The notes: generated by a model from the letters alone, not told the origin. A stretch of DNA of 64,000 nucleotides from Photorhabdus laumondii subsp. laumondii (GCF_003343245.1 NZ_CP024901.1:744001-808000); one strand, 5' to 3'; counted from the stretch's first letter, positions 29,231 through 41,011 are shown. Numbers and translations: made by a program.

Positions 29231-30082
29231 ATGTCTGGAATTACCGCTGCTTTGGTAAAAGAACTGCGTGAGCGTACTGGCGCAGGTATGATGGAATGTA
29301 AAAAAGCGCTGGTTGAAGCTAATGGTGATATCGAATTAGCGATTGACAACATGCGTAAATCAGGTCAAGCGAAAGCGGCTAAGAAAGCTGGCCGTGTTGC
29401 TGCTGAAGGTATCATCTTGGCGGAAGTGGCTGCTGATGGCAAATTCGGCGCTCTGGTTGAACTGAACTGTGAAACTGACTTCGTTGCCAAAGATGCAGGC
29501 TTCATCGCTTTCGGTAAAGAAGTTATGGCAACAGTATTGGCTGATAAAATCTCTGATATTGAAACTCTGAAAGCTAAGTTTGAAGAACAGCGTACTGCAC
29601 TGGTTGCTAAGATCGGTGAAAACATTAACATTCGTCGCGTTTCTGTATTAGAAGGTGAACAACTGGGTACTTATCTGCATGGTGCACGTATCGGTGTTCT
29701 GGTTGCGGCTGAAGGCGCTAATGAAGAGCTGATTAAGCATGTGGCTATGCACATCGCCGCAAGCAAGCCAGAATATGTTAACCCAAGTGATGTACCGGCT
29801 GATGTTGTTGATCGTGAGCACCAAATCCAACTGGATATCGCAATGCAGTCTGGCAAGCCACGCGAAATCGCAGAGAAAATGGTTTCTGGTCGTATGAATA
29901 AATTCACTGGTGAGATTTCTCTGACAGGTCAGAATTTCGTGATGGATCCAAGCAAAACAGTTGGCGATCTATTGAAAGAAAACAATGCTACAGTGACCAG
30001 TTTCATCCGTTATGAAGTGGGTGAAGGTATTGAGAAAGTTGAGACTGATTTCGCAGCAGAAGTTGCTGCAATGAGTAAATAG
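29231..30082 (+). CDS. tsf: Translation elongation factor Ts
   Basis: Guanine-nucleotide exchange factor for EF-Tu. It has 283 residues. The UBA-like N-terminus is [20 protein letters not shown], followed by the EF-Tu contact motif [15 protein letters not shown] (TDFVAKD is the hallmark) and the C-terminal core with [16 protein letters not shown] terminator begins 16 bp after the stop codon, so pyrH has its own promoter. Confidence 0.99.
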   Translation: MSGITAALVKELRERTGAGMMECKKALVEANGDIELAIDNMRKSGQAKAAKKAGRVAAEGIILAEVAADGKFGALVELNCETDFVAKDAGFIAFGKEVMATVLADKISDIETLKAKFEEQRTALVAKIGENINIRRVSVLEGEQLGTYLHGARIGVLVAAEGANEELIKHVAMHIAASKPEYVNPSDVPADVVDREHQIQLDIAMQSGKPREIAEKMVSGRMNKFTGEISLTGQNFVMDPSKTVGDLLKENNATVTSFIRYEVGEGIEKVETDFAAEVAAMSK

Positions 30083-30097
30083 TCTTAATTTTTACAA

Positions 30098-30127
30098 ACA
30101 GGGCCGCCAAATGGCGGTTCTGTTTTA
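30098..30127 (+). terminator. tsf terminator
   Basis: ACAGGGCCGCC, loop AAAT, GGCGGTTCTGT with two G-T pairs inside an 11-bp stem, then TTTT. Confidence 0.88.
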
Positions 30128-30236
30128 TCTAATCTAAACCGCCTATCCCAGTAGGTGTTGAGTTTTTGCATCTGGCCAGAATGGCCCGGATGTATGTAAA
30201 TCCCCCAATATACTTTTCTGCTTAGGACAGAACATC

Positions 30237-30965
30237 ATGGCAACCAATGCAAAACCCGTATATCAGCGTATCCTGCTTAAACTCAGTGGAGAAGCCCTGC
30301 AAGGTGCAGAAGGTTTTGGTATAGATGCCAGCGTGTTAGATCGCATGGCTCAGGAGGTCAAAGAACTGGTTGAGTTAGGCGTAGAAGTCGGTGTCGTCAT
30401 TGGCGGTGGTAATCTGTTTCGTGGTGCTGGCTTGGCAGAAGCAGGGATGAACCGTGTAGTCGGCGACCACATGGGCATGTTGGCAACAGTGATGAATGGT
30501 CTGGCAATGCGGGACGCATTACATCGCGCCTATGTGAACGCCCGTCTAATGTCTGCGATTCCTTTAAATGGCGTTTGCGATAACTATAGTTGGGCAGAAG
30601 CAATTAGTTTATTACGTCATGGTCGTGTTGTTATTTTCTCTGCGGGTACCGGCAATCCGTTCTTTACTACAGATTCGGCAGCGTGTTTGCGTGGTATTGA
30701 GATTGAAGCAGATGTTGTGCTAAAAGCAACTAAAGTAGATGGTGTTTACTCGGCTGATCCGGCTAAAGATTCGGAAGCGGTATTGTTCGATAAGCTCTCT
30801 TACCAGCAGGTATTAGAGCGTGAATTGAAAGTTATGGATTTGGCGGCATTCACGTTGGCTCGTGATCACAGCTTACCCATTCGCGTATTTAACATGAATA
30901 AGCCGGGAGCGTTGCGTCGTGTGGTAATGGGAGAAAATGAAGGCACCCTGATTTTTCACGAGTAA
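30237..30965 (+). CDS. pyrH: UMP kinase
   Basis: Phosphorylates UMP to UDP in pyrimidine nucleotide synthesis; a hexameric amino-acid-kinase-fold enzyme regulated by GTP and UTP. It has 242 residues with [13 protein letters not shown] at the start, the nucleotide-binding [20 protein letters not shown], and the site [17 protein letters not shown]. It lies between tsf and frr, the universal enterobacterial order. Confidence 0.99.
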   Translation: MATNAKPVYQRILLKLSGEALQGAEGFGIDASVLDRMAQEVKELVELGVEVGVVIGGGNLFRGAGLAEAGMNRVVGDHMGMLATVMNGLAMRDALHRAYVNARLMSAIPLNGVCDNYSWAEAISLLRHGRVVIFSAGTGNPFFTTDSAACLRGIEIEADVVLKATKVDGVYSADPAKDSEAVLFDKLSYQQVLERELKVMDLAAFTLARDHSLPIRVFNMNKPGALRRVVMGENEGTLIFHE

Positions 30966-31083
30966 TGTTCAAAGACACCAGAGATGTTTGGCGGTATGAT
31001 GAGTCGCCTGATACGCCAAATTTAACAAACATGGTCATAATAGCTTATGGCTTTAAAACAACCAGTTCCCAAGGGTTTGTAAC

Positions 31084-31641
31084 GTGATTAATGAAATCAA
31101 AAAAGACGCACAAGACCGTATGGAAAAGAGCGTCGAAGCACTTAAAAACCAAATCAGCAAGGTTCGTACTGGCCGAGCTTCTCCTAGTCTGCTGGATGGT
31201 ATCATTGTTGAGTATTATGGTGCACCAACGCCTTTGCGTCAGCTTGCTAACGTCATCGCTGAGGATGCACGTACCTTGGCTATCACGGTATTTGATCGTA
31301 CTATGACGCCGGCGATTGAAAAGGCAATCATGGCTTCTGATTTAGGGCTGAATCCATCTTCTGCGGGGACAACAATTCGTGTTCCTTTACCACCATTGAC
31401 AGAAGAGCGTCGTAAAGATCTGATTAAGGTGGTTCGTAGCGAAGCTGAGCAGGGGCGTGTCTCTGTACGTAATATTCGTCGTGACGCTAACGACAAAATC
31501 AAAGCACTGCTGAAAGACAAAGAGATCAGTGAAGATGATGAGCGTCGTGCGCAGGATGATATTCAAAAGCTGACGGATAATTTCATCAAAAAAGTTGATG
31601 AAGCTTTAACAAAGAAAGAAGAAGAACTGATGGAGTTCTAA
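31084..31641 (+). CDS. frr: Ribosome recycling factor
   Basis: Splits the post-termination ribosome together with EF-G. It has 185 residues and a GTG start, as in E. coli, with AAGGG eight bases upstream. Family motifs are KIRTGRASP-like ([16 protein letters not shown]), [26 protein letters not shown] and [20 protein letters not shown]. An ERIC element starts 16 bp after the stop. Confidence 0.99.
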
Positions 31642-31657
31642 TCTCTTTCATGAGATA

Positions 31658-31784
31658 TATACCTTATGGATTTCAAGATGCTTCGCGGCGGCAAGGGAGC
31701 GAATTCCCGGGAGCAGAGATAACTCTGTGACCGGGGTGAGTGAGTGCAGCCAACAAAGAGGCAACTTGAAAGATGACGGGTATA
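31658..31784. repeat. ERIC element (127 bp) between frr and dxr
   Basis: TATACCTTATGGATTTCAAG at the left, CAACTTGAAAGATGACGGGT plus ATA at the right, with the central ERIC palindrome. It occupies most of the 5' half of the frr-dxr gap. Confidence 0.94.
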
Positions 31785-31907
31785 TCAAGCGCCGCTATCT
31801 TGTGGCGCTATTTTTATTCGGCATTTCTCTGAGGTCATGAGCGTTCATAGCCAGGCGAATCAGACAAGTATCAATACACATCAAATAAAACAATTCAGAG
31901 CATCAGT

Positions 31908-33104
31908 ATGAAAAGGTTGACCATCCTTGGTTCCACAGGTTCCGTGGGCAAAAGTACACTTACTGTAGTTCGCAATAATCCTGATAAATTCAAAGTAACA
32001 GCGCTTGCCGCTGGAAAAAATATCCAAGTTATGGCTGAGCAATGTCTGGAGTTTCGGCCTCAATATGCTGCAATGGCAGATGAAGTTTCCGCAAAAGAGT
32101 TGCGTCAGCTGCTTATTGAACAAGGTTGTAAAACCGAGGTATTTTTCGGGGAACAGGCTGCGTGTGATTTGGCTGCTTTGAATGATGTTGATCAGGTTAT
32201 GTCTGGGATTGTTGGTGTGGCTGGTTTATTGCCAACGCTGGCTGCCATCCGGGCGGGTAAACAGATTTTACTTGCTAATAAAGAGTCGCTGATCACCAGC
32301 GGTCGGTTTTTTATGGATGCTGTAGCGAAACATAATGCTCAATTATTACCCATTGACAGTGAGCATAATGCTATTTTCCAGAGCTTACCAGAGGTAATAC
32401 AACGAAACCTTGGGCGCGGAGATCTAAAACAATATGGAATTGCTAATATCATTTTGACAGGATCTGGCGGGCCTTTTCGTCATACCCCTTTAGAGCAATT
32501 AGCTTTTGTAACACCGGACCAAGCTTGTGCTCATCCGAATTGGTCGATGGGGCGTAAGATTTCGGTAGATTCTGCGACAATGATGAATAAGGGTCTGGAA
32601 TATATTGAGGCGTGTTGTCTGTTCAATGCATCTGCTGCGGAAATGGAAGTGGTAGTTCATCCTCAGTCAGTTATTCACTCTATGGTCCGTTATCAGGATG
32701 GCAGCGTTATTGCTCAATTAGGAACACCGGATATGTGTACACCCATTGCCTATGCAATGGCATACCCAAATCGTATTGCTTCTGGTGTTGAACCTCTTGA
32801 TTTTTATTCTTTAGGTACACTGACGTTCTCGAAACCAGATTATGAACGGTATCCATGTTTGAAACTGGCTATTGAAGCTTGCCACGCAGGTCAGGCTGCA
32901 ACGACGGTGTTGAATGCAGCGAATGAAGAAATCGTTAAGATTTTTTTACAAAATGGAATCTCTTTCACAGATATTGCAATTATAAACCGGCAGGTTGTAG
33001 AAAAACTAAATTTGTCGGAACCTCAGAGCATTGAGGAAGTCTTACAGATTGATAATCTCGCAAGAGATTTAGCCATAAAGACTATTCGTTCATTTATCAG
33101 ATAG
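31908..33104 (+). CDS. dxr: 1-deoxy-D-xylulose 5-phosphate reductoisomerase
   Basis: Converts DXP to methylerythritol 4-phosphate with NADPH, the committed step of the MEP isoprenoid pathway; the fosmidomycin target. It has 398 residues. The NADPH-binding loop is [15 protein letters not shown], with NKESLITSG, the metal and substrate site [11 protein letters not shown] and the loop [23 protein letters not shown] (written in parts: [20 protein letters not shown]). The intact catalytic region predicts an active enzyme. Confidence 0.98.
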   Translation: MKRLTILGSTGSVGKSTLTVVRNNPDKFKVTALAAGKNIQVMAEQCLEFRPQYAAMADEVSAKELRQLLIEQGCKTEVFFGEQAACDLAALNDVDQVMSGIVGVAGLLPTLAAIRAGKQILLANKESLITSGRFFMDAVAKHNAQLLPIDSEHNAIFQSLPEVIQRNLGRGDLKQYGIANIILTGSGGPFRHTPLEQLAFVTPDQACAHPNWSMGRKISVDSATMMNKGLEYIEACCLFNASAAEMEVVVHPQSVIHSMVRYQDGSVIAQLGTPDMCTPIAYAMAYPNRIASGVEPLDFYSLGTLTFSKPDYERYPCLKLAIEACHAGQAATTVLNAANEEIVKIFLQNGISFTDIAIINRQVVEKLNLSEPQSIEEVLQIDNLARDLAIKTIRSFIR

Positions 33105-33232
33105 TCTTTGATTGGCAAATGGGTATTTGTCCGCATTTTTACCTGATGGTATAGTTTGCGTATAACTGTTGGTTGATATAATTAACGGTTCAGATTTTGG
33201 AAGTTCTCTTCCGGATAATTAGGCTTTTACCC

Positions 33233-33262
33233 AGGCCGTGGATACCAGACACGGCTTTTTTA
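33233..33262 (+). terminator. Terminator downstream of dxr
   Basis: GCCGTG, nine-base loop, CACGGC, extended by an A-T and a G-T pair and followed by six T. It lies 130 bp after dxr and 57 bp before uppS. Confidence 0.75.
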
Positions 33263-33318
33263 TGTTTGGATGCCTGAACATGTAAGAGAATTACCCTGAC
33301 CAGCAAAGGATTAATTGA

Positions 33319-34083
33319 GTGATATTATCCAGCGATCATCATCAGAACGATTTATCGTCATTATTACCTAAACATGTTGCCATTATTATGGATGGTAACG
33401 GCCGTTGGGCAAAGAAACGAGGGAAATTAAGAGCCTTTGGTCATCGTGCAGGGATTAAAGCGGTACGTAGTGCGGTGAGTTTCTCGGCTAAACATAACAT
33501 TGAGTCACTGACGTTGTACGCTTTCAGTAGTGAAAACTGGAATCGGCCGGAACAAGAAGTCAGCTCTTTAATGGAATTATTTATTTTTGCACTAGATAGC
33601 GAAATCAAAAGTTTACATAAGCATAATATTAGATTATCTGTTATTGGTGATATCGGCCGCTTCAGTGAGCGTTTACAGGATCGAATCCATCGCTCAGTTA
33701 AGTTGACCGCTAATAATACGGGTCTGCAACTTAATATTGCTGCAAATTATGGTGGTCGTTGGGATATTGTTCAAAGTGTTCAGAAAATTGCTCAGCAGAT
33801 TAAGGATAATTCTCTTGAGCAACAGGATATTACTGAAGAATTAGTTAATAATTATATGAATCTAAGCCAGCAGCCCCAGGTTGATTTGGTCATCAGAACC
33901 GGAGGTGAACATCGTATCAGTAATTTTCTGTTATGGCAGATAGCTTATGCAGAATTCTATTTTACCGATATACTCTGGCCTGATTTTGATGAAAACGTTT
34001 TTGAAGGTGCAATTAATGCCTTTGCCAAAAGAGAACGCCGGTTTGGCGGAACAATACCAGACGATGCCGATGTGGGATCATAG
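33319..34083 (+). CDS. uppS: Undecaprenyl diphosphate synthase (di-trans,poly-cis)
   Basis: Adds eight isopentenyl units to farnesyl diphosphate to make the C55 lipid carrier for cell wall and O-antigen synthesis. It has 254 residues, a GTG start and AAAGGA nine bases before. The catalytic Asp is in [17 protein letters not shown], with SSENWNRP and the C-terminal site [28 protein letters not shown]. cdsA follows after 9 bp. Confidence 0.98.
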   Translation: MILSSDHHQNDLSSLLPKHVAIIMDGNGRWAKKRGKLRAFGHRAGIKAVRSAVSFSAKHNIESLTLYAFSSENWNRPEQEVSSLMELFIFALDSEIKSLHKHNIRLSVIGDIGRFSERLQDRIHRSVKLTANNTGLQLNIAANYGGRWDIVQSVQKIAQQIKDNSLEQQDITEELVNNYMNLSQQPQVDLVIRTGGEHRISNFLLWQIAYAEFYFTDILWPDFDENVFEGAINAFAKRERRFGGTIPDDADVGS

Positions 34084-34092
34084 GAGGAACTC

Positions 34093-34941
34093 TTGCTGAA
34101 GTACCGCCTTATAACGGCTGTGATATTAATCCCTCTTGTGATTGCCGCTCTGTTTTTGCTGCCACCAGTAGCGTTTGGGCTGGTGATTATTGCTGTTTCA
34201 GCACTTGCTGCGTGGGAATGGGGGCAATTCGCTGGCTTATTTAACCAAAAGAAACGGGCTATTTTGGCAGTTCTGTTTGCTATTGGTTTATTGGCCTTAC
34301 AATATACTCTGCCAGATTTCACTGATTTGATTGGACAACCTCAAATCACTTTTATCCTATGGGGGGGAATGATTTGGTGGATTGTTGCGACGCTTCTGGT
34401 TGTTACCTATCCTTCTTCCGCTGTAATTTGGAAGAGATCCATTTTATTGCGCCTTTTGTTTGGTGTCCTGACATTAGTGCCGTTTTACTGTGGAATGATG
34501 GTGTTACGGACTCAGGGATATGATGATAATTCATATTATGGTGCATGGTGGTTACTGTATGTCATGTTGCTAGTGTGGGGAGCGGATTCCGGCGCTTATC
34601 TCTTCGGACGTACTTTAGGTAAACGTAAAATGGCACCGAAAGTTTCTCCAGGAAAAACGCTGGAAGGATTAATCGGGGGGTTAATGACAGCGGCCATTAT
34701 TTCATGGTTGTTTGGGAAATATGCTCCAGTACCTGCAATGCCTGAAAAACTCATGTTGTGCTCTGCTATTGTTGTTATCGCTTCTGTATTTGGTGATTTG
34801 ACAGAGAGTATGTTCAAACGTGAATCGGGTATTAAGGATAGCAGCCAGCTAATTCCGGGACATGGCGGTGTTATGGATCGTATTGATAGCCTGACGGCTG
34901 CGATCCCTGTTTTTACTGGCCTAATGTTGCTGGTATTTTGA
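34093..34941 (+). CDS. cdsA: Phosphatidate cytidylyltransferase
   Basis: Makes CDP-diacylglycerol from phosphatidic acid and CTP at the inner membrane. It has a TTG start (as in E. coli) with a perfect AGGAGG five bases upstream and 282 residues. About eight membrane spans are seen, starting YRLITAVILIPLVIAALFLL. The signature is near the C-terminus, KDSSQLIPGHGGVMDRIDSL, with KVSPGKTLEGLIGGL earlier. It is tightly coupled to uppS. Confidence 0.97.
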   Translation: MLKYRLITAVILIPLVIAALFLLPPVAFGLVIIAVSALAAWEWGQFAGLFNQKKRAILAVLFAIGLLALQYTLPDFTDLIGQPQITFILWGGMIWWIVATLLVVTYPSSAVIWKRSILLRLLFGVLTLVPFYCGMMVLRTQGYDDNSYYGAWWLLYVMLLVWGADSGAYLFGRTLGKRKMAPKVSPGKTLEGLIGGLMTAAIISWLFGKYAPVPAMPEKLMLCSAIVVIASVFGDLTESMFKRESGIKDSSQLIPGHGGVMDRIDSLTAAIPVFTGLMLLVF

Positions 34942-34969
34942 TCTCTATGTTTGACGGCGTTTGAAGAAT

Positions 34970-36325
34970 ATGATGGGAATTCTCTGGAATCTGGCGGCTT
35001 TTATTATTGCGCTAGGGATATTGATCACTGTGCATGAGTTTGGCCATTTTTGGGTGGCCAGAAAGTGTGGTATTCACGTTGAACGTTTCTCCATTGGTTT
35101 TGGTAAAGCTCTATGGCGGCGTACAGATCGTCAAGGAACTGAATATGTTGTAGCCCTTATTCCACTGGGGGGATATGTGAAAATGCTTGATGAGCGTGTT
35201 TCACCTGTTTCTCCTGAACACCGTCATATGGCATTTAATAATAAAACACTTGGTCAGCGTGCTGCGGTGGTCAGTGCCGGGCCAATTGCTAACTTTTTAT
35301 TGGCGGCTGTGGTTTATTGGTTGGTGTTTATTATTGGTGTGCCGGCAATCCGTCCTGTTGTTGCGGATATCAAACCAGATTCTATCGCTGCGCAAGCAAA
35401 TATTTCATCGGGAATGGAACTAAAATCCGTAGATGGTATCGAAACGCCTGATTGGAATTCAGTTCGTTTTGCTCTGGTAGGTAAGATAGGTGACGATAAC
35501 ATGACTGTTCAGGTTATTTCTCCAGGCTCATCATATTCGGTGGAGAAAACTCTGGATTTGCAGCAATGGAGTTTTGATCCGGATAAACAGGATCCTGTGT
35601 TGTCATTAGGAATTATGCCCGTCGGTCCTCGTTTGGATTCTCTGGTGGAAAAAGTTATCCCTGGCTCCGCAGCAGAAAAAGCGGGTTTGCAAAAGGGGGA
35701 TAGGATAGTTAAAGTCGGTGACCAGGAAATAGATGTTTGGCATACTTTTACATCCTTTGTCAGCAATAATCCAAATGTCCCGCTGGAACTTTCCGTGGAT
35801 CGGGCTGGTCATATTATTTCTCTCTCTATGACGCCGGAAGCAAGACAACAGTCTGGTGGCAGGAAAGTTGGTTTTGCCGGTGTGGAACTGCGAGTTGTGC
35901 CATTAGCCGATGAATACAGAATCGTTCAGCAATACGGGCCTTTCTCTGCCATGTATCAGGCAGGAGAGAAGACTTGGCAACTGATGCGATTAACTGTCAG
36001 TATGATTGGTAAGCTGATCGTTGGTGATGTGAAAATTAACAACCTGAGTGGACCTATCTCTATCGCTAAAGGGGCAGGGGTGTCGGCTGATTCCGGCTTG
36101 GTGTATTATTTGATGTTTTTGGCGCTAATAAGTGTCAATCTTGGGGTTATTAATTTGATCCCATTACCTGTGTTAGATGGTGGACACTTGCTCTTCTTGT
36201 TTATCGAAAAGATAAAAGGTGGGCCAGTTTCCGAGCGTGTACAAGACTTCAGCTATCGCATCGGTGCCATAGTACTGGTGTTATTGATGGGGCTTGCACT
36301 TTTCAATGATTTCTCCCGTTTTTAA
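34970..36325 (+). CDS. rseP: Site-2 protease RseP (sigma-E activation)
   Basis: Inner-membrane zinc protease that cuts RseA after DegS and so releases sigma-E; it also degrades signal peptide remnants. The ATG at 34970 puts the zinc motif HEFGH at residues 22-26, exactly as in E. coli; a TTG at 34961 and a second ATG at 34973 are alternatives, and only a weak GAAG precedes them. Two PDZ domains span about residues 110-310 ([16 protein letters not shown] in the second). The third zinc ligand is in [11 protein letters not shown]. The C-terminus ALFNDFSRF is near-identical to E. coli. bamA begins 34 bp later. Confidence 0.97.
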   Translation: MMGILWNLAAFIIALGILITVHEFGHFWVARKCGIHVERFSIGFGKALWRRTDRQGTEYVVALIPLGGYVKMLDERVSPVSPEHRHMAFNNKTLGQRAAVVSAGPIANFLLAAVVYWLVFIIGVPAIRPVVADIKPDSIAAQANISSGMELKSVDGIETPDWNSVRFALVGKIGDDNMTVQVISPGSSYSVEKTLDLQQWSFDPDKQDPVLSLGIMPVGPRLDSLVEKVIPGSAAEKAGLQKGDRIVKVGDQEIDVWHTFTSFVSNNPNVPLELSVDRAGHIISLSMTPEARQQSGGRKVGFAGVELRVVPLADEYRIVQQYGPFSAMYQAGEKTWQLMRLTVSMIGKLIVGDVKINNLSGPISIAKGAGVSADSGLVYYLMFLALISVNLGVINLIPLPVLDGGHLLFLFIEKIKGGPVSERVQDFSYRIGAIVLVLLMGLALFNDFSRF

Positions 36326-36359
36326 AGCGGAAGACTAGTTAGGAAGACGCATTACAACG

Positions 36360-38753
36360 ATGGCGATGAAAAAGTTACTCATAGCGTCGCTGCTGTTTGG
36401 CAGCGCCACTGCATACGGTGCAGACGGATTCGTAGTTCAGGACATTCACTTTGAGGGTCTTCAACGCGTCGCCGTAGGTGCAGCATTACTGAATATGCCA
36501 GTTCGCGTAGGTGATACGGTCAGCGATGAAGATATCGGTCGTACCATTCATGCACTATTTGCTACTGGTAACTTTGAAGACGTTCGTGTCCTGCGTGATA
36601 GCAATACACTTATTGTTCAAGTAAAAGAACGGCCGACTATTGCCAGCATCACTTTCTCCGGCAATAAATCGGTGAAAGATGACATGTTGAAACAAAACCT
36701 TGAGGCATCTCATGTTCGGATCGGCGAAGCCCTTGACCGCACGATGCTGTCCAATATCGAAAGAGGGTTGGAGGATTTCTATTACAGTGTGGGTAAATAC
36801 AACGCCAGTGTAAAAGCGGTTGTTACGCCACTTCCACGTAACCGTGTCGATTTAAAACTGGTTTTCGCTGAAGGTGTCTCGGCAAAAATCCAGCAAATTA
36901 ACATTGTTGGTAATAAATCATTTTCTTCTGATGAGTTATTGAATCGTTTCCAACTTAGAGATGATGTGCCGTGGTGGAATTTGACTGCCGATCAGAAATA
37001 TCAGAAACAAAAGCTGACTGGTGACCTTGAAGCATTGCGCAGTTTTTACCTTGATCGCGGTTATGCCCGTTTTAACATTGATTCGACTCAAGTCAGTTTG
37101 ACGCCAGATAAAAAAGGTATTTATGTCACGATAAATATAACTGAAGGTGATCAATACAAAATATCAGGTATTGACCTGAACGGTAATATGGCGGGTTATC
37201 AGTCAGAAATTACTAAACTGGCTGCCATTGAGCCTGGATCTCTGTATAACGGGACTCAGGTGACTAAAATGGAAAATGACATCAAGAACTTGCTTGGTCG
37301 CTATGGTTATGCTTACCCACGAGTGATGACGCAACCTGAAATCAATGATCAAGGCAAGACAGTAAAACTGCATGTCAATATTGATGCAGGTAACCGTTTC
37401 TATGTTCGTAAAATTCGTTTCTCTGGTAATGACACCACTAAAGATTCTGTTCTGCGTCGTGAAATGCGTCAGATGGAAAGAGCATGGTTAGGAAGTGATC
37501 TGATTGAACTGGGTAAAGAGCGCCTTAACCGTTTGGGTTATTTCGAAACGGTAGATGTTGAAACTCAGCGTGTACCAGGCAGCCCTGATCAGGTAGATGT
37601 TGTTTATAAAGTTAAAGAGCGTAATACCGGCTCTTTGAACTTTGGTGTTGGTTTTGGTACAGAAAGTGGCGTTAGTTTCCAGATTGGTGCTCAGCAGGAT
37701 AACTGGTTGGGTACAGGTAATTCTGTGGGGGTTAATGCCAGTAAGAACGATTATTCAACCTATGCAGAGCTCTCCTTCACTGATCCGTACTTCACGGTTA
37801 ATGGTGTGAGCCTTGGTGGTCGGGTATTCTACAACGATTTCAGGGCTGATGATGCTGAATTATCCGGCTATACTAACCAAAGCTACGGTATAGATGGTTT
37901 CCTCGGTTTTCCGATTAATGAAAATAACTCTCTGCGTTTTGGATTAAATTATGTTCATAACTCGCTGTCTGATATGCTTCCGCAGGCTGCAATGTGGCGT
38001 TATTTGAATTCCATGGGAGAGAAACCAGATTATAAAAGTAAAGCTGAGTTCAAAGCAGATGACTTTGCTTTGAATGTAGGTTGGACATATAACAACCTTG
38101 ACCGTGGCTTCTTCCCAACATCCGGTGTGAAATCGACGCTGAATGGTAAAGTGACTATTCCTGGTTCGGATAACGAATTCTATAAAGTAACTTTTGATAC
38201 CTCTGCGTATTATCCGATTAATGACGATCGTACTTGGGTGATCTTGGGGCGCAGCCGTTTAGGTTATGGTGATGGATTAGGCGGTAAAGAGTTACCATTC
38301 TATGAAAACTTTTATGCAGGTGGCTCCAGTACGGTTCGTGGTTTCCGTTCTAACAATATCGGCCCTAAAGCGATTTATATGAATGGAAAAGATGACCCTA
38401 AGAAAGATAGCCCATCTCGCGATGCCGTGGGGGGGAACGCAATGGCGGTAGCCAGCCTTGAGTTGATTACTCCGACGCCATTCCTCGATAGTAAGTATTC
38501 GAATTCTGTCCGAACTTCATTCTTTATTGATTCAGGTACGGTTTGGGATACTTATTGGAATGATTCTGCTGCGATGAAAGGCAGTGGTATACCTGATTAC
38601 GGTAAACCAGGTAATATCCGCGTTTCAGCGGGTATTGCATTGCAATGGGTGTCTCCTTTAGGTCCACTGGTGTTCTCTTATGCTAAGCCGATCAAAGATT
38701 ACGAAGGTGATAGATCAGAGCAATTCCAATTTAATATTGGCAAAACCTGGTGA
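36360..38753 (+). CDS. bamA: Outer-membrane protein assembly factor BamA
   Basis: Essential Omp85 protein that inserts beta-barrels into the outer membrane. It has 797 residues, a signal peptide [20 protein letters not shown], five POTRA domains to about residue 420, then the barrel. The conserved loop-6 motif VRGFRS is at about 659-664 and the C-terminus QFNIGKTW is identical to E. coli. Two points differ. Extracellular loop 6 after residue 670 is about 13 residues shorter and lacks the E. coli Cys pair. The first strand reads [16 protein letters not shown], with Leu426, Val430 and Phe432 in place of Phe, Ile and Tyr. Confidence 0.98.
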   Translation: MAMKKLLIASLLFGSATAYGADGFVVQDIHFEGLQRVAVGAALLNMPVRVGDTVSDEDIGRTIHALFATGNFEDVRVLRDSNTLIVQVKERPTIASITFSGNKSVKDDMLKQNLEASHVRIGEALDRTMLSNIERGLEDFYYSVGKYNASVKAVVTPLPRNRVDLKLVFAEGVSAKIQQINIVGNKSFSSDELLNRFQLRDDVPWWNLTADQKYQKQKLTGDLEALRSFYLDRGYARFNIDSTQVSLTPDKKGIYVTINITEGDQYKISGIDLNGNMAGYQSEITKLAAIEPGSLYNGTQVTKMENDIKNLLGRYGYAYPRVMTQPEINDQGKTVKLHVNIDAGNRFYVRKIRFSGNDTTKDSVLRREMRQMERAWLGSDLIELGKERLNRLGYFETVDVETQRVPGSPDQVDVVYKVKERNTGSLNFGVGFGTESGVSFQIGAQQDNWLGTGNSVGVNASKNDYSTYAELSFTDPYFTVNGVSLGGRVFYNDFRADDAELSGYTNQSYGIDGFLGFPINENNSLRFGLNYVHNSLSDMLPQAAMWRYLNSMGEKPDYKSKAEFKADDFALNVGWTYNNLDRGFFPTSGVKSTLNGKVTIPGSDNEFYKVTFDTSAYYPINDDRTWVILGRSRLGYGDGLGGKELPFYENFYAGGSSTVRGFRSNNIGPKAIYMNGKDDPKKDSPSRDAVGGNAMAVASLELITPTPFLDSKYSNSVRTSFFIDSGTVWDTYWNDSAAMKGSGIPDYGKPGNIRVSAGIALQWVSPLGPLVFSYAKPIKDYEGDRSEQFQFNIGKTW

Positions 38754-38863
38754 TAATGCGTTTTTATCTTATTATTGATAGAGCAAGCTCTGAAATCGTA
38801 GGTTTCAGAGCATTAACTAAGTTTTCCAATAGGTTACAGATAGCGTGGTTTAAGGAGTTTATA

Positions 38864-39361
38864 GTGAAAAAATTGTTGTGTGCAGCAAGCTTTGGTATTG
38901 CATTAGCTTTCTCTGTTGGTGCTCAGGCAGCAGACAAAATTGCCGTTGTAAATGTTGGTGAGATTTTCCAGCAGCTGCCAGCCCGCGAAGCTGTTGTGAA
39001 GCAGTTGGAAAATGAGTTTAAAAACCGCGCATCTGAATTGCAACGGATGGAAACTGACTTGCAGTCCAAGATCCAGAAATTACAGCGTGATGGCTCCACT
39101 ATGAAATCCAGTGAACGTACTAATCTGGAAAAAGAGGTGATGGCTAAGCGTGAAGAATTTGCCAAAAAAGCCCAAGCTTTTGAACAAGATCATCGTCGTC
39201 GCGAGATGGAAGAACGCAACAAAATTCTAAGTCGTATTCAGGACGCAATCAAAGTGGTTGCTGGCAAAGAAGGCTATGATGTCGTTATTGATGCGAATGC
39301 TGTTGCTTATTCAGTATCTGGCAAAAATATTACTACAAGTGTATTGAAACAGGTTAAATAA
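38864..39361 (+). CDS. skp: Periplasmic chaperone Skp (OmpH)
   Basis: Trimeric jellyfish-shaped chaperone that carries unfolded outer-membrane proteins across the periplasm to the BAM complex. I start at the GTG at 38864, because TAAGGAG is six bases upstream and the product then begins with a signal peptide ([21 protein letters not shown]) cut before [13 protein letters not shown]. The longer open frame from 38750 overlaps bamA and is not used. It has 165 residues, with long charged helices (about 40-140) forming the tentacles. lpxD follows after 3 bp. Confidence 0.96.
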   Translation: MKKLLCAASFGIALAFSVGAQAADKIAVVNVGEIFQQLPAREAVVKQLENEFKNRASELQRMETDLQSKIQKLQRDGSTMKSSERTNLEKEVMAKREEFAKKAQAFEQDHRRREMEERNKILSRIQDAIKVVAGKEGYDVVIDANAVAYSVSGKNITTSVLKQVK

Positions 39362-39364
39362 CAG

Positions 39365-40393
39365 ATGTCTTCAATTCGATTGGCTGATTTAGCTCAGCAG
39401 TTGAATGCACAATTACATGGTGATGGCGATATTGTTATCACCAGTATTGCACCAATGCATTCGGCCAATGGCGAACAGATCACTTTTTTGTCTGACAGTC
39501 GTTATCGTGAACGTTTGGGTGAATGTCAGGCTGCCGCTGTCGTTCTTCAGGCGTCAGATCTTCCTTATTGCAATATTCCAGCGTTGGTTGTCGCCAATCC
39601 TTATCTGGCATATGCCTATATGGCTCAGATTATGGATACAACACCGATTCCCGCACAGGATATTCACTCTTCTGCGGTGATTTCACCTCAGGCAACTTTG
39701 GGTAAAAACGTTGCTGTCGGAGCCAATGCGGTTATCGAATCTGGCGTTGTTCTTGGCGACAATGTTGTTATCGGTGCAGGCTGCTTTATTGGTAAAAATA
39801 CGCGTATTGGAGCAGGAAGCCGTCTTTGGGCGAATGTCTCTGTTTATCATAATGTTGAAATGGGTGAACAGTGTTTGATCCAGTCAGGAGCAGTGATTGG
39901 GTCTGATGGTTTTGGCTATGCGAATGATCGTGGCAAGTGGGTTAAAATCCCTCAATTAGGTTCAGTCATTATTGGTGACCGAGTTGAGATTGGTGCCTGT
40001 ACAACTATTGATCGAGGAGCTTTAGATAATACCATTATTGGCAATGGCGTCATTATCGATAACCAGTGTCAGATTGCGCATAATGTTATCATTGGTGACA
40101 ATACGGCGGTTGCTGGCGGTGTGATCATGGCCGGTAGTCTGAAAATTGGTTGTTACTGTATGATTGGTGGTGCCAGTGTCATTAATGGGCATATGGAAAT
40201 CTGTGATAAGGTAACAGTCACGGGGATGAGTATGGTGATGCGCCCTATCACTGAACCTGGTGTATACTCCTCTGGGATTCCAGCACAACCAAATAAAGTT
40301 TGGCGTAAGACGGCAGCTTTAGTCATGAATATCAATGAAATGAATAAACGTCTTAAGTCAATGGAGAGTAAGCTGGAAGACGAAAACGAGTAA
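39365..40393 (+). CDS. lpxD: UDP-3-O-(3-hydroxymyristoyl)glucosamine N-acyltransferase
   Basis: Third enzyme of lipid A synthesis; adds the second hydroxyacyl chain from acyl-ACP. It has 342 residues. The N-terminal uridine-binding domain ([20 protein letters not shown]) is followed by a left-handed beta-helix with hexapeptide repeats, including the catalytic His region [19 protein letters not shown], and a C-terminal helix ([17 protein letters not shown]). The stop codon is the first base triplet of a 15-bp tandem repeat that fills the start of the gap to fabZ. Confidence 0.98.
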   Translation: MSSIRLADLAQQLNAQLHGDGDIVITSIAPMHSANGEQITFLSDSRYRERLGECQAAAVVLQASDLPYCNIPALVVANPYLAYAYMAQIMDTTPIPAQDIHSSAVISPQATLGKNVAVGANAVIESGVVLGDNVVIGAGCFIGKNTRIGAGSRLWANVSVYHNVEMGEQCLIQSGAVIGSDGFGYANDRGKWVKIPQLGSVIIGDRVEIGACTTIDRGALDNTIIGNGVIIDNQCQIAHNVIIGDNTAVAGGVIMAGSLKIGCYCMIGGASVINGHMEICDKVTVTGMSMVMRPITEPGVYSSGIPAQPNKVWRKTAALVMNINEMNKRLKSMESKLEDENE

Positions 40394-40451
40394 TTGCACT
40401 ATATTTAATTGTACTACATTTAATTGTACTATATTTAATTGCACTATATTT
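40392..40451. repeat. Four tandem 15-bp repeats between lpxD and fabZ
   Basis: AATTGCACTATATTT, AATTGTACTACATTT, AATTGTACTATATTT, AATTGCACTATATTT: four adjacent units with 1-3 differences, starting inside the lpxD stop codon. The two outer units are identical. This looks like a small minisatellite. Confidence 0.9.
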
Positions 40452-40555
40452 TTGGTTGTGTCTTATTTTGCGGCCTGCCTGGGAACTCTGGATTTGGGGT
40501 TTAAGCGGGCCGTGTCGTTAATACAATTAGTCCTTTTGACAGGAAGAGTATTTAG

Positions 40556-41008
40556 ATGAGTGATAATCATACTCTGCACATTGAAGAAATTTTAGATCTA
40601 CTTCCACATCGTTATCCGTTTTTATTAGTGGATCGCGTGCTTGATTTTGAGGAAGGTAAATTCTTACGTGCAGTAAAAAACGTATCTTTTAACGAACCCT
40701 TCTTTCAGGGGCATTTTCCCGGCAAACCTATTTTCCCAGGTGTTCTGATCCTTGAAGCTATGGCACAGGCCACCGGAATCCTGGCATTTAGGAGTGTGGG
40801 CAAGCTAGAGCCAAATGAGCTCTATTATTTTGCCGCTATCGATGGTGCCCGCTTTAAACGCCCGGTAGTGCCTGGGGATCAAATGATATTAGAAGTAGAA
40901 TTTATTAAGGAGCGTCGAGGGGTTGCGCGTTGTAGAGGCGTAGCGAAAGTCGATGGAGAAATAGCTTGCGAAGCAGAAATGATGTGTGCTCGCCGTCGTG
41001 AGGTTTAG
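40556..41008 (+). CDS. fabZ: 3-hydroxyacyl-[acyl-carrier-protein] dehydratase FabZ
   Basis: Hot-dog-fold dehydratase of type II fatty acid synthesis. The catalytic His is in [23 protein letters not shown] ([12 protein letters not shown]), with the Glu following in LEAM. It has 150 residues, with [11 protein letters not shown] at the N-terminus. It shares precursors with LpxA, so its activity sets the balance between phospholipid and lipid A. Only 3 bp separate it from lpxA. The 162-bp space before it contains tandem repeats and the site AGGAAGAG used as ribosome binding site. Confidence 0.98.
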   Translation: MSDNHTLHIEEILDLLPHRYPFLLVDRVLDFEEGKFLRAVKNVSFNEPFFQGHFPGKPIFPGVLILEAMAQATGILAFRSVGKLEPNELYYFAAIDGARFKRPVVPGDQMILEVEFIKERRGVARCRGVAKVDGEIACEAEMMCARRREV

Positions 41009-41011
41009 TCC

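Noticed and set aside
38750..38863. Upstream extension of skp overlapping bamA
   Set aside because: The GTG at 38864 has a strong ribosome binding site and gives the correct signal peptide; the extension has neither.
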